Source: Paratrimastix pyriformis
Lineage: Eukaryota > Preaxostyla > Paratrimastigidae
Length of the DNA stretch: 64,000 nucleotides
Assembly: GCA_027972325.1 (NCBI GenBank)
Contig: JAPMOS010000018.1
Coordinates: 372,001-436,000 of the forward strand
Direction: 5' to 3'
In this document: one piece after another, positions 1 to 14,492 of the stretch
Layout of the letters: every line of letters begins with the position of its first letter
Numbering within the stretch: the stretch's first letter is position 1
Translations under genes and position numbers: made by a program
Notes under the pieces: model-generated
Databases searched by the model: none
What the model was told of the DNA's origin: nothing
The model's input: only the letters and a program-made list of their open reading frames with translations

Positions 1-3000
1 GTGGTGGGCCCCGCCCAGGCGCCGGCTCGCTCGGGCTGCCTCCCCGGTTCCTCACGTGCCTGTCCTCACCCCGCCCCTGCCCCCCTGCACTCACGGCTGG
101 CGGTGCAGCGGGCGGAGGCGGAGGGCCGCTGGCGGTCGGCCGAGAGCGCGCTGGCCGAGTGCGAAGTGCGGGGTGCCCTCGAGGGCGTCCTGGGGGCCGT
201 CATGACCCGCCTCGACAGCCAACAGGTCCGCCCGGCCACGCCCGCCATCCCCATCCCCATCTTCTTGCCCTCGCCCTCGCCCTCGCCCTCGCCCTCGCCC
301 TCGCCCTCGCCCTCGCCCTCGCCCTCGCCCTTCTCTGCCTCCTCCTCTCACGACCGACCGGGGCGGGGGGCATCGCAGACGGAGGCCGATGTGGGGCGCC
401 GGCTAGCTGAGGCCGAGCAGGCCGTCGAGGCGGCCCAGCAGCGAGCCGGGGACCTCGAGGCACGGTACGCCGCCCAGACGGGGCAACTCGAGACGGCCGC
501 GGTCAGCCCCGGCCCGGCCCTTGCCCTCCCCCACCCCCCACCCCCCCTCCGCTCACCACCCGTCCTCCTCTTCATGGTGGGGGCTGCTGCCTGCCGTAGG
601 CCGATTGTGCCGGGCTGCGGGAGGCGCTGGCCGATGTGGACGCGGCCCGGGGGCAGGCCGTGGCCTCGGTCGAGGCCCTGCTGGCCCAGGGGTGCGTCAC
701 CAGCGGCACCCTCATGCGCCGCCTCGACCAGGCCCACCTCGCCCTCGGTCCGCCGCCAGCTCTCCCTCCCCCGGGTCCGGCCATTGACACACCCCCGTCG
801 CTGTCATTTGTGGTGGGGCCACCTCGCAGCCGACCAGGAAGGGGCCCGGGAGCTGCTCCAGGCGGCCCTCGCGGAGAAGGAGGCCGCACGGGCCGCGGCC
901 GAGGAGCAGTACGCTGCGGCCGCTGAGGAGGTCGGCGCGCCGCCCCGTCCTGCCACCGCCACCACCACCACCACACCGCCAGTCCCTGCCCTCGCCACCC
1001 CCGGGCTGCCCAGCTCGCCCCCCTCTTCGGCCAACCCAACACCGGGGTTCCTCCCCCCCATGTGCTGCGCTGCTGCTGCCGACAGTTGGCCTCTGCCCAG
1101 CGGGAGCTTGGCGAGGTCACGGCCCACGGGGCGGCCCTGACCCGGCAGCTGGAGGGCACCCAGGCCCACGGGGCGGCCCTGGCCCAGCAGCTCGACGAGG
1201 CCGCCGCGGGGCAGCAGGAGGCCCAGCGGTGCTGCGCCCGGCTCGAGGAGGCCCTCGCCATGGCCCGCCAGGACGCCGCCGGCTGGGCGGGCTGCCTCCG
1301 CGAGGCCGAGGCGGCCCGGCTGGAGCGGGAGGCCCTGCTGATGGCCCAGGTGGACCTCCTCCAGGGCGAGAACGTCCGCGCCGCCCCGCGATGTCGATGC
1401 GCGCCGCCACCCCCTCGGCGCGGGTTCCCGCCTGCCCCACCCACCCACCCACCCATCCGCCGACTCACACCACCCCCACGCGCCGCTGGGTGTGGGCCTG
1501 CAGGACGAGCTCAACCAGCTCAACCAGTTCGCCAACGCCGAGAAGGTGGCCCACGACGGGGCCACGACCGAGCTCGAGGTGCAGACCCGCGCCCTGACCG
1601 ACCGCATCGAGGCCCTCCAGGCCGCCCTGCAGGCCGCCCGGCAGGAGCTCGACGCCCAGCGGGTCAGCGGCCCACTGCCCCCATGCCCACGTCCACGCCC
1701 ACGCCCACACCCCGCCCCGCCCCACCCCGCCCCGCCTCAATGACGACCTTGATCCCTTTGGGCAACCCACCCACCCGCCCGCCGGCATGGCTTGCGTGGC
1801 GCAGCTGCGGGCGGAGCAGCTGAACGGCGAGAAGGCGGCCATGGCGGCCTCCCTGCAGACCAGCACCGAGAGCCTCGCCGAGACCACCCGCCACCTCGAC
1901 CAGCACCTCGTCCGCCACACGCCCCCGGCCCCGCCACCGCCATCACCACCCACCCATGGGAGTCGCGCCCTTGCGCATTGCGCAGCCTCATGGCGATCTT
2001 CTTGGTGTCGTCTGGGGGGGGGGCTGGGCTCGGCGCGTGGATGTGCCTCTGCAGGCGCTGGTGAGCGCGCTGAAGACCGAGGTTGCCACCCTGCAGGGCG
2101 CCCTGCAGCAGACCCGCACCGAGCTGGCCACCGCCCAGGCCGAACTCGACCAGCGCAGGGTCCGCCCCCCCCCTCCCCTCCCTCCCTCCCGGCTGCTCTT
2201 GCCCCCCGCCCCCCCGCCATCAGCACCTCCCTCCCCGCCCTCCTCCGCTGGCTCATTTCCGGGCCTCGGGGGGTGTGTGTGCGGGCCCTTCCGTGGCGGC
2301 CAGTCGGCGAGCGGGGCGGCGGACGGGGAGTGCGATGCGCTGCGGGCAGCCCTGGGGGCGCGGGCGGAGGAGCTCGCCCAGGGGCGGGCCCGCCTCGAGG
2401 AGGCCCTGGCGGCCGAGGGGGCGCTGCGGGCCGAGGCGGCCACCCTACAGGCGGCCCTCGACCAGACCCGGGCAGCTCTGGCCGCCATGCGGCCCAAGTC
2501 CCCGGGCCCCCGCAAATCGGTCCGCGCCCCCGCCTCGCCCCGTCCCCAGATGAGACCGGGCAATGTGACCGAGGGGGTGGCTGTGGCTGTGGCGGGTGGG
2601 ACGGTGGCGGCTGGGGAAGAGGTCGTCGGTTCCTCATCCGAGTCGTCTCTCCTCTCTCCTCTCTCCTCCCTCCCTCCCTCCCTCCCTCCCTCCCCCCGCG
2701 CCTGCCCCGCAGCTGGCCCCGCGCCGACGAGGCCGCCCAGAAGGTTGACCCGCCTGGCTTTCGCCCCCCCGAGTCCGTCCGGACCGCACCGGCCACACCC
2801 TGAACATCGATCGGTCGGTGCGGCGTGGGGCCTGGGGCTGCGGGGGCGGGCGCAGGAGGTGGGCCACCTGAAGGCGACCCTGGCCCAGGCGCGGAGCCTG
2901 ATCAAGACCTACCAGGACCAGCTGGCCAGGCTGCGCGACGAGCGCCAGCAGGCCCGCGACCAGGCGGGCGCCCTCGAGGTCGGCCCCGCCTCCCTCGCGC

Positions 3001-3488
3001 TCGTCGCCGCGCCTGCGGTCGCCCCGGCGCCTGCCCACCCACCCACTCACCCACTCATCCACGGCACGGTGTCGGCACTGCGGGGGGCCGGTGCTGGCAG
3101 GAGCAAGTGCAGGCCCTGCAGGCCGAGGCCGAGGAGGCCGCCGAGGCCGCCGAGGCGCGGGCCCAACTGCAGGAGGCCGTCGCCCAGGTGCAGCAGGCCC
3201 AGGCCGAGCGGGACCACCTCGAACAACTCGTCCGTCGGCACCCCTCGCCCCGCCCGCTGCTGCCCGCCCCGCCCGCTGCCCGGCCCGCCTCCCCGTCGCC
3301 TGTGCATCCGGCTCAGCGTCGATCTCGGCATGCCTCCGCATGCAGCTCCACGATGCCGCGCGGGCCTTCACCGAGAAGGAGGAGGACCTCAAACGCCAGG
3401 AGGAGCAGCTCGCCACGGTCCGGCCCCGCGCACCCATCGTCCCGCCTTCCCCGGGGTCCTTCTACGGGCCGGCAGCCTGGTGTTGACC

Positions 3489-3529
<41 letters not shown>

Positions 3530-3762
3530 TGCAGGTGACCCGCCTCAACCAGCAGGCAGAGGGGCGTGCCCGCTACCTCAACCGGCTCGTGGACGCCATC
3601 ACGGCTCTGGTGGGGCGCAACAAGGGCAGCCCCACCTTCAGCCAGCTGCCCGACATGGTCCACCTGGCGGCCATCCTGCAGAAGCACCACAGCCAACGCG
3701 ACCGGCTCCCGGCCGCCGCCCAGGGGGCCGACGAAGGCCTCCCCGCCGAGGACCAGGGCTGA
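1..3762 (+). CDS. Long coiled-coil protein, 5' end outside window
   Basis: Only the 3' part lies in the window. Exons encode Ala/Glu/Gln/Arg-rich heptad-like sequence (for example LQDELNQLNQFANAEKV near 1500 and AQAELDQRR near 2150), separated by GC-rich introns of about 80-350 bp. One clear intron runs from the GTCCGC at about 226 to a CGCAG at about 375; another ends in 38 C residues plus TGCAG just before 3535. The last exon (3535-3762) is not coiled-coil-like at its end: it starts VTRLNQQAEGRARYLNRLVD, contains a PTFSQLPDMVHLAAILQKHH stretch, and stops with TGA at 3760. No catalytic domain is visible. Candidates are a cytoskeletal, centrosomal or golgin-type coiled-coil protein, but composition bias makes family assignment unsafe. 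That this is one gene rests on continuous coiled-coil exons; the function is unknown. Confidence 0.6.
268..331. repeat. (CCCTCG)n microsatellite in intron
   Basis: About eleven head-to-tail copies of a CCCTCG hexamer lie inside the intron at about 226-375 of the coiled-coil gene. The repeat reads through several frames as Arg-Ala or Ser-Pro, which creates spurious long ORFs on both strands. Confidence 0.9.
3492..3529. repeat. Poly-C tract (38 nt) at intron 3' end
   Basis: Thirty-eight consecutive C residues are followed directly by TGCAG and the last exon of the coiled-coil gene at 3535. The tract sits exactly where a polypyrimidine tract belongs, and it is pure C rather than mixed C/T. Confidence 0.95.
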
Positions 3763-4037
3763 GGCGGCCACCCCCAGCCCGCGGCAGACCCCGAGGCCAC
3801 GAGGTGGGCCCCGGAGTCCGCGCGCTCAAACACACCCGCGCCGCCACCAGTGCCAGAGCCGCCAGCCGACCCCCGATCTCCGACCCCCCGAGTGTACCAC
3901 CAGCCGCTGCCCGGCGAATGGCCATGTCTTTCCCCGGCCGGCGCCTCCGATCGGATGGGGGGTCGTCTTGTCGTTGGTCGTGTTGCGTGTGCCCCCACCC
4001 ACCCGAGGGCCCCGCTGCTCGTCTCTCCCTGTCAATA

Positions 4038-4124
4038 GCAATCGCCAAGAGCAATCGCCAAGAGCAATCGCCAAGAGCAATCGCCAAGAGCAATCGCCAA
4101 GAGCAATCGCCAAGAGCAATCGCC
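4038..4124. repeat. 13-bp tandem repeat between convergent genes
   Basis: Seven copies of a 13-bp unit (AGCAATCGCCAAG), the last one incomplete, lie between the stop codons of the coiled-coil gene (3762) and the AP-5 mu gene (4166). Copies appear identical. The rest of 3763-4165 shows no convincing exon and is probably the two 3' flanks. Confidence 0.95.
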
Positions 4125-4165
4125 ACTTGTTGCTCCGCCTGGCGACGCCCCCCGAATGGCCGCCT

Positions 4166-7070
4166 TCACTGGGAGACCGCGACCTCGGGGCCTTGCTGCT
4201 GCTCGTGCTCGGAGGGCATCTGGAGCAGTTCGGGGGCTTCGACCGCCACCCGGGCGGCGCCGAACCCGTTCCAGGCGAGGTAGGTCCCGGCATCTGGGGG
4301 CAGTGGGGCAGTGGGCAGTGGGCAGCAAGGGCGTGAGAGGGGCACGGCACCGGAGGCAAATGATCCACGGGGGAAGGAGGAGCCTCGGGCAGACCGAGGG
4401 TGTAGGCGACCGGCGGGAGAGCAGCGGTGATGATGGACGGGGCCGTGGGGCTGGGGGTGGTCAGGTTGGGCGTCACGCCGGCCACGTGGAGCCCCGAGAG
4501 GGTGCCCCCCGAGTGGCTGAAGAAGAACTGGGCGCACGAGTTGGTGTCGATCAGGAAGGGGCACGTGCAGTGGGGGTTGGCGTCCCGGCGGGCTTTGGGG
4601 AAGCTGGGCGGCAGGGCCTCCGCCGGGACCACGACCCCCTCGGCCTCCTCGTGGCTCTCGGGGAGTGGCTCGTCCTCGGGGAGCCGCTCGAAGTGCACGT
4701 GCGCCTCCAGGGCAGCTTTGGGTGCCGCCGAGGAAAGAGACCCTACCGAGCACAGAAAACCAGAACCAGAGCAGCGTAATGGGGGCCATCGCAACGACCC
4801 TTGGAGAGGGGAGCGGACCGAGATCCCACACCAGGGCCGGGCACCCGTCGGTGGCGCGAGACGGGCCGGACTCGGAAGGCGGCTGCTCCTGGCCTGGGGC
4901 CTGGCGCCCTTTGGAGGCGCCGGCTGGGGCCGGGGGCGTGGCCAACGTCGGGAAGAGGGCCGGGTCCGTGACTGGAGCTTGCCCGGTCGACAGGCGCCCC
5001 ACGGTGGGCTCGCCCTCGACCGATCGGATGGGTGGCCTGAATGCCCCGCCACACAGGAAGCCCCGTTGTTGCCGGGGAAATGGAAGGCGCGCAGACGGAC
5101 CTGCCGTGGAAGGCGAACACCACCTGGCAGTGCTCGAGGGGCCCGGGGAGGGGGGCGACCAACTTGAGCTGCAGCATGAGGTGGCACTCGCGCGTGCGGG
5201 GGTCGGCCTGCATCTGGTAGTCGCACTTGATCGGCACGGCCGCCAGAGGGCACTGGTACCTGCGGGCGGCGAGGGAGGAAGAGACGCGGGTCAGGACGAG
5301 GGGGGGCGGCATGGTCATTGGGACAGACCTCGCCAGCTCGAGGTTGAGCGCCTCGGGGTAGGCAGACGGAGGCGAGACGGGCAGACGCACCGAGATGTTC
5401 CCATCTGGAGGACGACGGCCGACCACTTCCCAAAAAAAAAAAAAAAAAAATGGGGAGCCCGATGAGAACCCGGACCAGCCGGAAGGGAGCCGTTGGAGCA
5501 ACCGGGTGGAGCCGACTCGCCCATGGGGCCGACGGACCAACCCGTTGGACGGGGAAGACGGGCCGCAGCTCGAGGGCCGGGGGAATCTCCAGGGCCACCT
5601 GCACCATGGGGTGCTGGCTGGGCCCGGCAGGAAGCATCGAGGGCAGCGGAAGCGGGGAACTGCCAGGGCCGCCCGGCATGAGGGAACCGAGCTCCCCCCG
5701 GACGTAGTTGAGGAGTGCCAGCGGGTGCGAGGGGGGGCCTACAGAACCAGGGGTGGTATGCCGGCAGCTGGGGTTCCCTAAATCGCAGACCCGCGGGACC
5801 CTTTGCTTGCGTGGCCGAGACGGCCTGGCCCGGGGGCGGGTGCTGCCGGTAGGGGTGCAGCGGAGCCACGTGGAGATGGATGGCCCCTCGGACGCGGGCC
5901 TCGAACTTGGGCACGGGGGCGGGGTGGTCGTAGATACTCACCTGGCACTGCTCGACAACCGTCAGGCCCACGGCCGGCTGGCCGGGGACGAAGGTGGGCA
6001 CGGCGAGGGTGCGGGGCGGCGGGAGGGACTGCAAACGAAAGGCGGCGAGGCGTGAAGAGGAACCAGCAGACGGAGCCAGCAGACCGGCGGCTGGGGGAGG
6101 AGGAACGGGGCCAACCGAGGCTGGACATGGGCCTTGCCCGAGGTGAGCGGGGCCAGCGCCTCGTACCCGTACGGGAAGGCGTGCGAGAAGAGCACCCCGA
6201 ACCGCTGGATGCTCGCTGGGCTCTGGGGGGCGGGACGGGAAGATGGAAATGATGCCTGGCCCTCCGAAAAGGAATAGGAACAGACGGGTGGCATGAAGTC
6301 GGCGAGGAGCGCCAGGGAGCTCTCGAGAAAGTCGAGGACCCCTGTCGTCTCGGCCGCCAGGAGCGGGCTGGGCGGGCCCAAGGGTGAAGAAAAAGGGGAA
6401 GGAGACGCACAGACTGCGGCGGATGCAGCCGAAGCGAAGGCACGGCACACGCAATTAAATCTCCCTGTGGATTGAGAGCGTGAATCTTTGTCCCGGGGGG
6501 GAGGGGGAGGAGGGAGGGAGGAGCGTGGAGAGGCGAACCTTCTTCTTGTAAACGACGGGAATCCAATCAACAGATTCAAGGGCAGCAGAATCTTCGGTGC
6601 TCTGAGCACACGTGGGACAGGTCGTCGCCAAGGCTGGGTCGGCGGTTTTCCGCAATGGCATGGGCCTCAGAAAGGAGGTCAACGGGGTGGCGGCGGCGGT
6701 CGCCGAAGGGCGGGCCACGGTGAAATTTGGGAGGCGAACAAAGAGTAAAGGACAACCCAGCGGTACCCTATGCCGGGTTGAGAGAACGCGAAACGGGGAG
6801 AACAGACAGAGAGACGAGTGGGATGTGATGGATGGGGTCGCTCGGAGACGCCAGCTGGTTGTTCAACGTCGATAAAAAGAGAGGAGCCAGTACGTGAGAT
6901 GGGGGAGCTCGCGAATAATGAACATTGGATTGCAACGCCCACATCATGTGTCGCTGCTCGACGATGGGGTAAAATCTGCCGAGCGTGTAAAATATCTGAT
7001 ACCCGATTACAAACCGACTAAATAAGACTTCCTCACGTTGTACAAGGAAAAAGAGCCGCACGGCGCTCAT
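4166..7070 (-). CDS. AP5M1: AP-5 complex subunit mu (AP5M1/MuDENG)
   Basis: Medium subunit of adaptor complex 5, which acts at late endosomes in membrane retrieval. The start MSAVRLFFLVQREEVLFSR continues, after removing an intron of about 40 bp (GTTTGT...CGGCAG near 6980-7020), as FYPIVEQR. This parallels the human AP5M1 N terminus (FSRRYPTVEKR). Downstream exons include QPAVGLTVVEQCQVSIYD, the mu-homology strand IKCDYQMQADPRTRECHLML (human LGFYQMKEEEVQLRITINL) and the C terminus GTYLAWNGFGAARVAVEAPE (human DYYIWNSKAPAPV). The stop is at 4166. One intron carries a T19 run on the coding strand (5432-5450). The gene is divergent from hydE, 231 bp between starts. Alignment was from memory; the three matching blocks in the right order make AP5M1 more likely than AP-1 to AP-4 mu or stonin. 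Confidence 0.8.
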
Positions 7071-7301
7071 GGACTGACCAGGAACCTGTCAACGGGAGAA
7101 ACCGGCTGATCCGCAGGTCATCGAGACCTGTCAACCCACAAAATCTCGAAATCCGGCTTCGATGCTCTCCCTACCGATTCGTTCAAGAGGATTGTTTGGC
7201 ATCGTGGCAGGTTTGTGACACCCTCCTTTTATCGACGAAGGGACACCTGACCAGAGTATTCGTCCTTCCTTCGCAAGGCTGAGCCTGCCCTTCCATTCTT
7301 T
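7071..7301. promoter_or_regulatory. Divergent intergenic region AP5M1 / hydE
   Basis: This 231-bp gap separates two start codons facing away from each other. It is less GC-rich than the surrounding exons. Both promoters must lie here or in the 5' exons. No TATA box or other known motif could be singled out. Confidence 0.5.
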
Positions 7302-8980
7302 ATGCGTTCCACTCCAATTCCTGACGGCGTTTCCGACAGGGTGAGGAAAATTTGGAATTTTGGTGGAGAAAATTCGTTATCCAAGCGCCCTGAGTCCGAA
7401 GCGAAGGCCATCCCGGACTTATCTTTCGATGAACTCAAGATGTTGCTCCAGAAACACACACCCGAGACTGATGCGGCTTTGTTCCGGTATTCCAATTCGA
7501 TTGCTGTCCGCTCATCCGCATTGGCTTGACTTTTTTCAATTCATTCCATTTTTCTGCAGAACCAACTTTTCGGCAATAAGTGCTACGTTCGTGCCTTGGT
7601 TGAATTTTCGAACGTTTGCAGGAAAAACTGCAAATATTGCGGTTTGTTTCTTTGCTGACTTTGATGATCAGTCTCTTTGTAGGCATCCGAAAAGACATGA
7701 AGGGAGTTCGGCGGTATACCATCCCCGACCATGAATTGATGGCTTTGGCCAAGTTTGCCTACGAGAACAAGTCTGTGAGTCTTTCGGCGGGAGCCCGCTG
7801 CTCATCCAACGGTCAGGTTCACCTCGCTGGTGCTTCAGTCCGGCGAACTGGGCACCGAGACCCGCATCAGCTGGCTCTGTGACATGATCAAAAAGATTGT
7901 CAAGGAAACGAACGATGGGCTCCGCATTGTCATCAGCATTGGGGAGCTGCCCCACAAGGACTACAAGGTCGGCGCGTCCTCCCCACCCGGCCTCTTTCTT
8001 GACAGGGGCCTCGGTTGGCGGTTGGCGTAGGCTCTGTTCGATGCGGGGGCGCGCCGAACGCTGACGCGCATTGAGACCTCCAACCCGAAACTCTACGCCA
8101 AGCTGCACCCCAAGGACCACTCCTGGCAGGAGCGGGTCGACGTGCTCAAGGACCAGAGCGCCATCGGGTACATGATGGGCACTGGCGTCATGGCTGGCGT
8201 CCCCCATCAGGTGCCCGGCGACCTGGCCAACGACATCTTATTCCTGCGGGATATGAAGGCATCCATGATTGGGATGGGTCCTTGGATCCCCAGTCCGGGC
8301 ACCCCGCTGGGCGACCCGTTCCTCGCACAGATGACTCGGATCACCCAGCGCCTCGAGGGCCGCCCTTGGGACCGAAGCGACCTGAAAAAGTCTGTCCCCT
8401 TGGCAGCCAACTTGCATGGATCTGACTCCCCCCGCCAGGTGGTACAACGAAGACCTGCTCAAGCAGACCCTCCGCATGTATGCTTGTGCTCGAATTGTTT
8501 GCTACGACGTCAACATGGCCGCCACCACCGCCCTCGAGGTTTGTTTGTGTCGATGCAGCGACGTGTGCAATTTCCACCTGGGTTGGTCTCGTTTTTTGCT
8601 AGGTGATCAGCCCCACTGGACGCCAGCAGGCCCTGCGGGCCGGGTGCAACATCATGATGCCCAACATCACGCCCCGCAAGTACCGTGACGGGTACGAGAT
8701 TTACACCAAGAAGGCCGAAGTGGATGGTGGCGGCGCCGATACCCTCATCCCCGTCGGGTCCGCCCTTCGTTCCCTCTCCACACGCTCCTCCCCGCTCCCC
8801 CGCTCCTCCATCATTCACTCCGCACGCTCTCCATCTAGGACGATTGCTCGAGTGGATAAGGTCGCAGCGGAGGGAGGCCGGGTGGTCGACTGGGGTGTGG
8901 TCAAGGATCCACTGCATCACTTGCGCAAGTGGGGCGGCCACCCTCCCGGCCTCAAGGGTTTGACATCTGCCTCCTCGTGA
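7302..8980 (+). CDS. hydE: [FeFe]-hydrogenase maturase HydE (radical SAM)
   Basis: Radical-SAM enzyme needed, with HydF and HydG, to build the H-cluster of [FeFe]-hydrogenase. The exons read ALFRYSNSIA / NQLFGNKCYVRALVEFSNVC, then the CX3CX2C cluster motif CRKNCKYCG, then TSLVLQSGELGTETRIS, PKLYAKLHPKDHSWQERVDV, MIGMGPWIPSPGTPLGD, ATTALEV / ISPTGRQQALRAGCNIMMP, ending with GRVVDWGVVKDPLHHLRKWG and a stop at 8978. This matches bacterial HydE in order (VHIRAIIEFSNVCRKNCLYCG, GPFIPHPDTPLA, GGREITLRCGANVIMPN). At least six short introns are present, so it is nuclear and not bacterial contamination. The first 12-15 codons are uncertain because an in-frame 45-bp intron (about 7341-7385) is possible. 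Expected location is a mitochondrion-related organelle or cytosol; no targeting peptide is clear. Confidence 0.93.
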
Positions 8981-9077
8981 CCATCTGCCCCGACCCTTTC
9001 GATAACCTTTTTCTTTATTTCTTTATTTGGTCAAACCTTGATGAGGAGCCCGTCGTTTGCTCTGGGGAAACGTCGAC

Positions 9078-10105
9078 ATGTCGTCACCGGAAGCCCGTCG
9101 GGCTTATCGGCAGCGTGCTGAGGAGGCAATGCGGACTGTGTTAAGATACGACCAAGAGACAGAAAAGGAGGGATGGGAATTGAAGCAGGTGACGGAAGGC
9201 CCGGATGGCCCTATTCGAGCATACACCAAACTGGTCGGTAGCCCCGCAGCATCCCAGAAATATCGTGTTAGTTTTCCGGTCTAGCATGTCTGAAATCGTA
9301 TGGCCATGTCGATGCAGCCTCCCGTGCCATCTTTCGCTTGATTTGCGATTATCCCCGACGAAGCGAACTCGACCCAAACTATCAATCGATTACTGTTCTC
9401 GAACAAATCGACGAGCAGGTGGCCGTGACTCATAGGTTTGTTCCGCCCCCTTTCACCCTCCTTTTTCGGTCGTCCTTTCTCAAGGCTGTCTCCTCCCTCC
9501 CCCCCCCCCCCCCCCTGGCTAGCAAGTTCGCAGCCATGTTGGGTGGTCTGATCTCTTCCCGTGATTTCGTGGCCGTGGCCTTCCAGGCCGAAGCCGACGG
9601 GGCCCTGCTGATCGCAGCCACCGGGGTTGAGCACCTCCTGCCCGCCACAAAAGGTCGGCGCTTTCCCGCCCTCCTCACCTCTCGCATCCAAAACCCAGAG
9701 AGAATATCAGTTCGCACTCACATCCTCCTCTTTCATTTGGTCAGGGCTACGTCCGCGGGGAGACCTTCCCCTCGGCCTGGATCATCCGGCCCGAGGGCGA
9801 GAACCGCTCTCGGGTGACCTATATCGCCCATGCCAACATCAAGGGTCCGTGCTGGTGGGGGGATGATGCCCGCAGGATGAAGGGACGGTCACAAAGGAAG
9901 GTGGTCACGGCGTTCATATGGGTCGTGTGGCACGGTGGTGTTGCTGCGGAACGCAGGGATGATCCCCACGGGACTCATCAACCGGGCCCTCGCATCGACG
10001 GCCGCCACCTTCTACCAGCGCGCACATGCCCTCCTCGCCTCGGCCCCGGTCAGGCCGCCCCCGGAGGAACAGGATCAGCAGCCCCAGAGCGGCACCGGAA
10101 AATGA
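9078..10105 (+). CDS. START-domain lipid-transfer protein
   Basis: A compact StAR-related lipid-transfer (START) domain protein, expected to bind a single lipid such as phosphatidylcholine or a sterol in the cytosol. It starts MSSPEARRAYRQRAEEAMRT 97 bp after the hydE stop. Exons then give GWELKQVTEGPDGPIRAYTK, YGHVDAASRAIFRLICDYP, RSELDPNYQSITVLEQID, SRDFVAVAFQAEADGALLI, GYVRGETFPSAWIIRPEG, and SRVTYIAHANIKG near the end, the usual START order (strand, D-A helix, WDP-like segment, FV...R, W.I.P, T.V.Y....D.KG). The final exon ends EEQDQQPQSGTGK with TGA at 10103. One intron has a C17 run (9499-9515) before CTGGCTAG. There is no membrane anchor or second domain. The ligand cannot be predicted from sequence. 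Confidence 0.85.
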
Positions 10106-10389
10106 TCATGAGCCCCAACCCGCGAAACCCTCCCATCTGGGTCCTTCCTTCCCTGACGCGTTCTATTTGTGGAGCGCCCCAGAGGAAAGAGGCGCACACT
10201 CCTTCTGCCTCCGTCGGAAGGGAAGGTCGGGTGCGCCGATCCGAAGACACGAGCTGAGGTAAATCAGTGGAGGTGGGTGGACGGCTTCCCTTCAGGGGAA
10301 ACACTCACTCGCTCCGCTGCGACCGAGGAGCCACGCCTGCGCGGTGGAAGGGGGACTTATCGCTCAGCCCCCCGAACGGGCTGGGGTGC

Positions 10390-11685
10390 CTACTGCTTGC
10401 CGGCCTTGGGGCCCTTCTTGCCCTTCTGCTGCTGCTTCTTGGGGCTGGGGCTGGGGGCGGCCTGCTTGGGCTGCTGCTGCTTCTTGGGCTGCTTCTTGGG
10501 GCTGGGGGTGGCCGGAGCGGGCGAGGTGGCGGCGGGGGCGGGGGCCTTCTTGGCCTTGGGCTGCTTCTTGGGGCTGGGGGCGGGGGCCTCGGCGGGGGTC
10601 TCCTCCTCCTTCTTCTCCTTCTTGGCCTTGCCGGCGACGGCGCCCTCGGGGGCGCGCTTCTTGCCGATCACGCGAGCGGGGGCCTCGGCGGGGGCAGGAG
10701 AGGCGGCAGCGACGCCGTGGCCAGTGGCGGCCTGGTGCTGGACGAGGCCGGCGGCGTTCCTGGGCGGGGGGGGGGGGGGGGCGAGGTCAGAATGGGCCGC
10801 TGGAAAGGCGAGTGCCAGACTTGAACTTCCTCGGGCAGCCAGGGCAAGGAACCTCGGCGGCGGGGGAGGCGGGGGCCTCAGCGGCCTTCTTGGGCTCCTT
10901 CTTGCCCTTCTTGGGGGCCGGGGCCGGGGCGGGGGAGGCGGGCTCCTCCTCCTCCTCCTCCTAGAGCAGGTTTGCTTTTGCGAGAATACGAGCAAGGTCC
11001 AGACCTTCTCCACCAGCTCGGAGTCGTCAATGATGGAGTCGTCCTCCTCCTCCTCGGCGGGAGAGAACTCATCATCATCAGACTCGGCCTCCTCACTGTG
11101 GTCCAAAAACACAACAAGTGAACAATGAGATCGAATAGAATGGAGAAGAGACGCCACAGACCCAAGGTTCTCACGGAAGCCGGAGATGCTGATATCATTA
11201 GGGCCCTAAAGAACGATGAACCCGTCAAAGTTGCTGTGAATCTGCCAGACCGAGGCTTCCATCACCAGCTCTTCGCCAGGCTCGAACAGATAGTCGAGAG
11301 AGACCTGGAAGCACAATTGTGATGAACGCCTGTGGTGAGCTTCGAGCAGACCTGCTCCACCTTCTCGGGAGTGAGGTGAGCGATGGCGAACTTCTTGTCC
11401 TTCTTCACAAAAAAGAGAGTCGTGGGACCTTCGACGAGGGGCTTGGTGCGGGAAAGAGCAGCCTATTGGCAAATCGCAGAGGTTGTGAAAAAGAGAAACG
11501 ATGGAAAGACGTTGAGGTATGCCAAAAAAAAATGGCGCGATCAAACCTGAGTGATGCGCAGGCACTCAAACTGGGGGACAACCTGCTTGTAGTCACCCTT
11601 AGGCTGGATATCAACACCTATTCGGGAAAGAAAAGTCGCTCTGTGCCCGAAAAGCAGCAAAGTACCACAAACCAAAGAAACTCAT
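10390..11685 (-). CDS. Nucleoplasmin-like histone chaperone
   Basis: The short first exon encodes only MSFF plus one base; after an intron (GTTTGT...CCGAATAG) the protein continues GVDIQPKGDYKQVVPQFECL, the typical FWGV..KPG start of nucleoplasmin-like (NPL) domains shared by nucleoplasmins, FKBP39-type proteins and plant HD2. Further exons give PTTLFFVKKDKKFAIAHLTP, VSLDYLFEPGEELVMEAS and GPNDISISGFREN, then an acidic tract (EEAESDDDEFSPAEEEEDD). The tail is rich in Lys, Ala and Pro (SPKKQPKAKKAPAPAATSP) and stops at 10390. No FKBP or zinc-finger domain follows, so it is a stand-alone NPL with acidic and basic tails, probably nuclear or nucleolar. Its start lies 53 bp downstream of the ERMARD stop on the same strand. 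Low-complexity tails make the last exon boundaries approximate. Confidence 0.82.
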
Positions 11686-11738
11686 ATTGTCTGATCAACC
11701 ACGGAGTCACACACAGAAATCGGAGCTCGGCAGGATTT

Positions 11739-14492
<2,754 letters not shown>

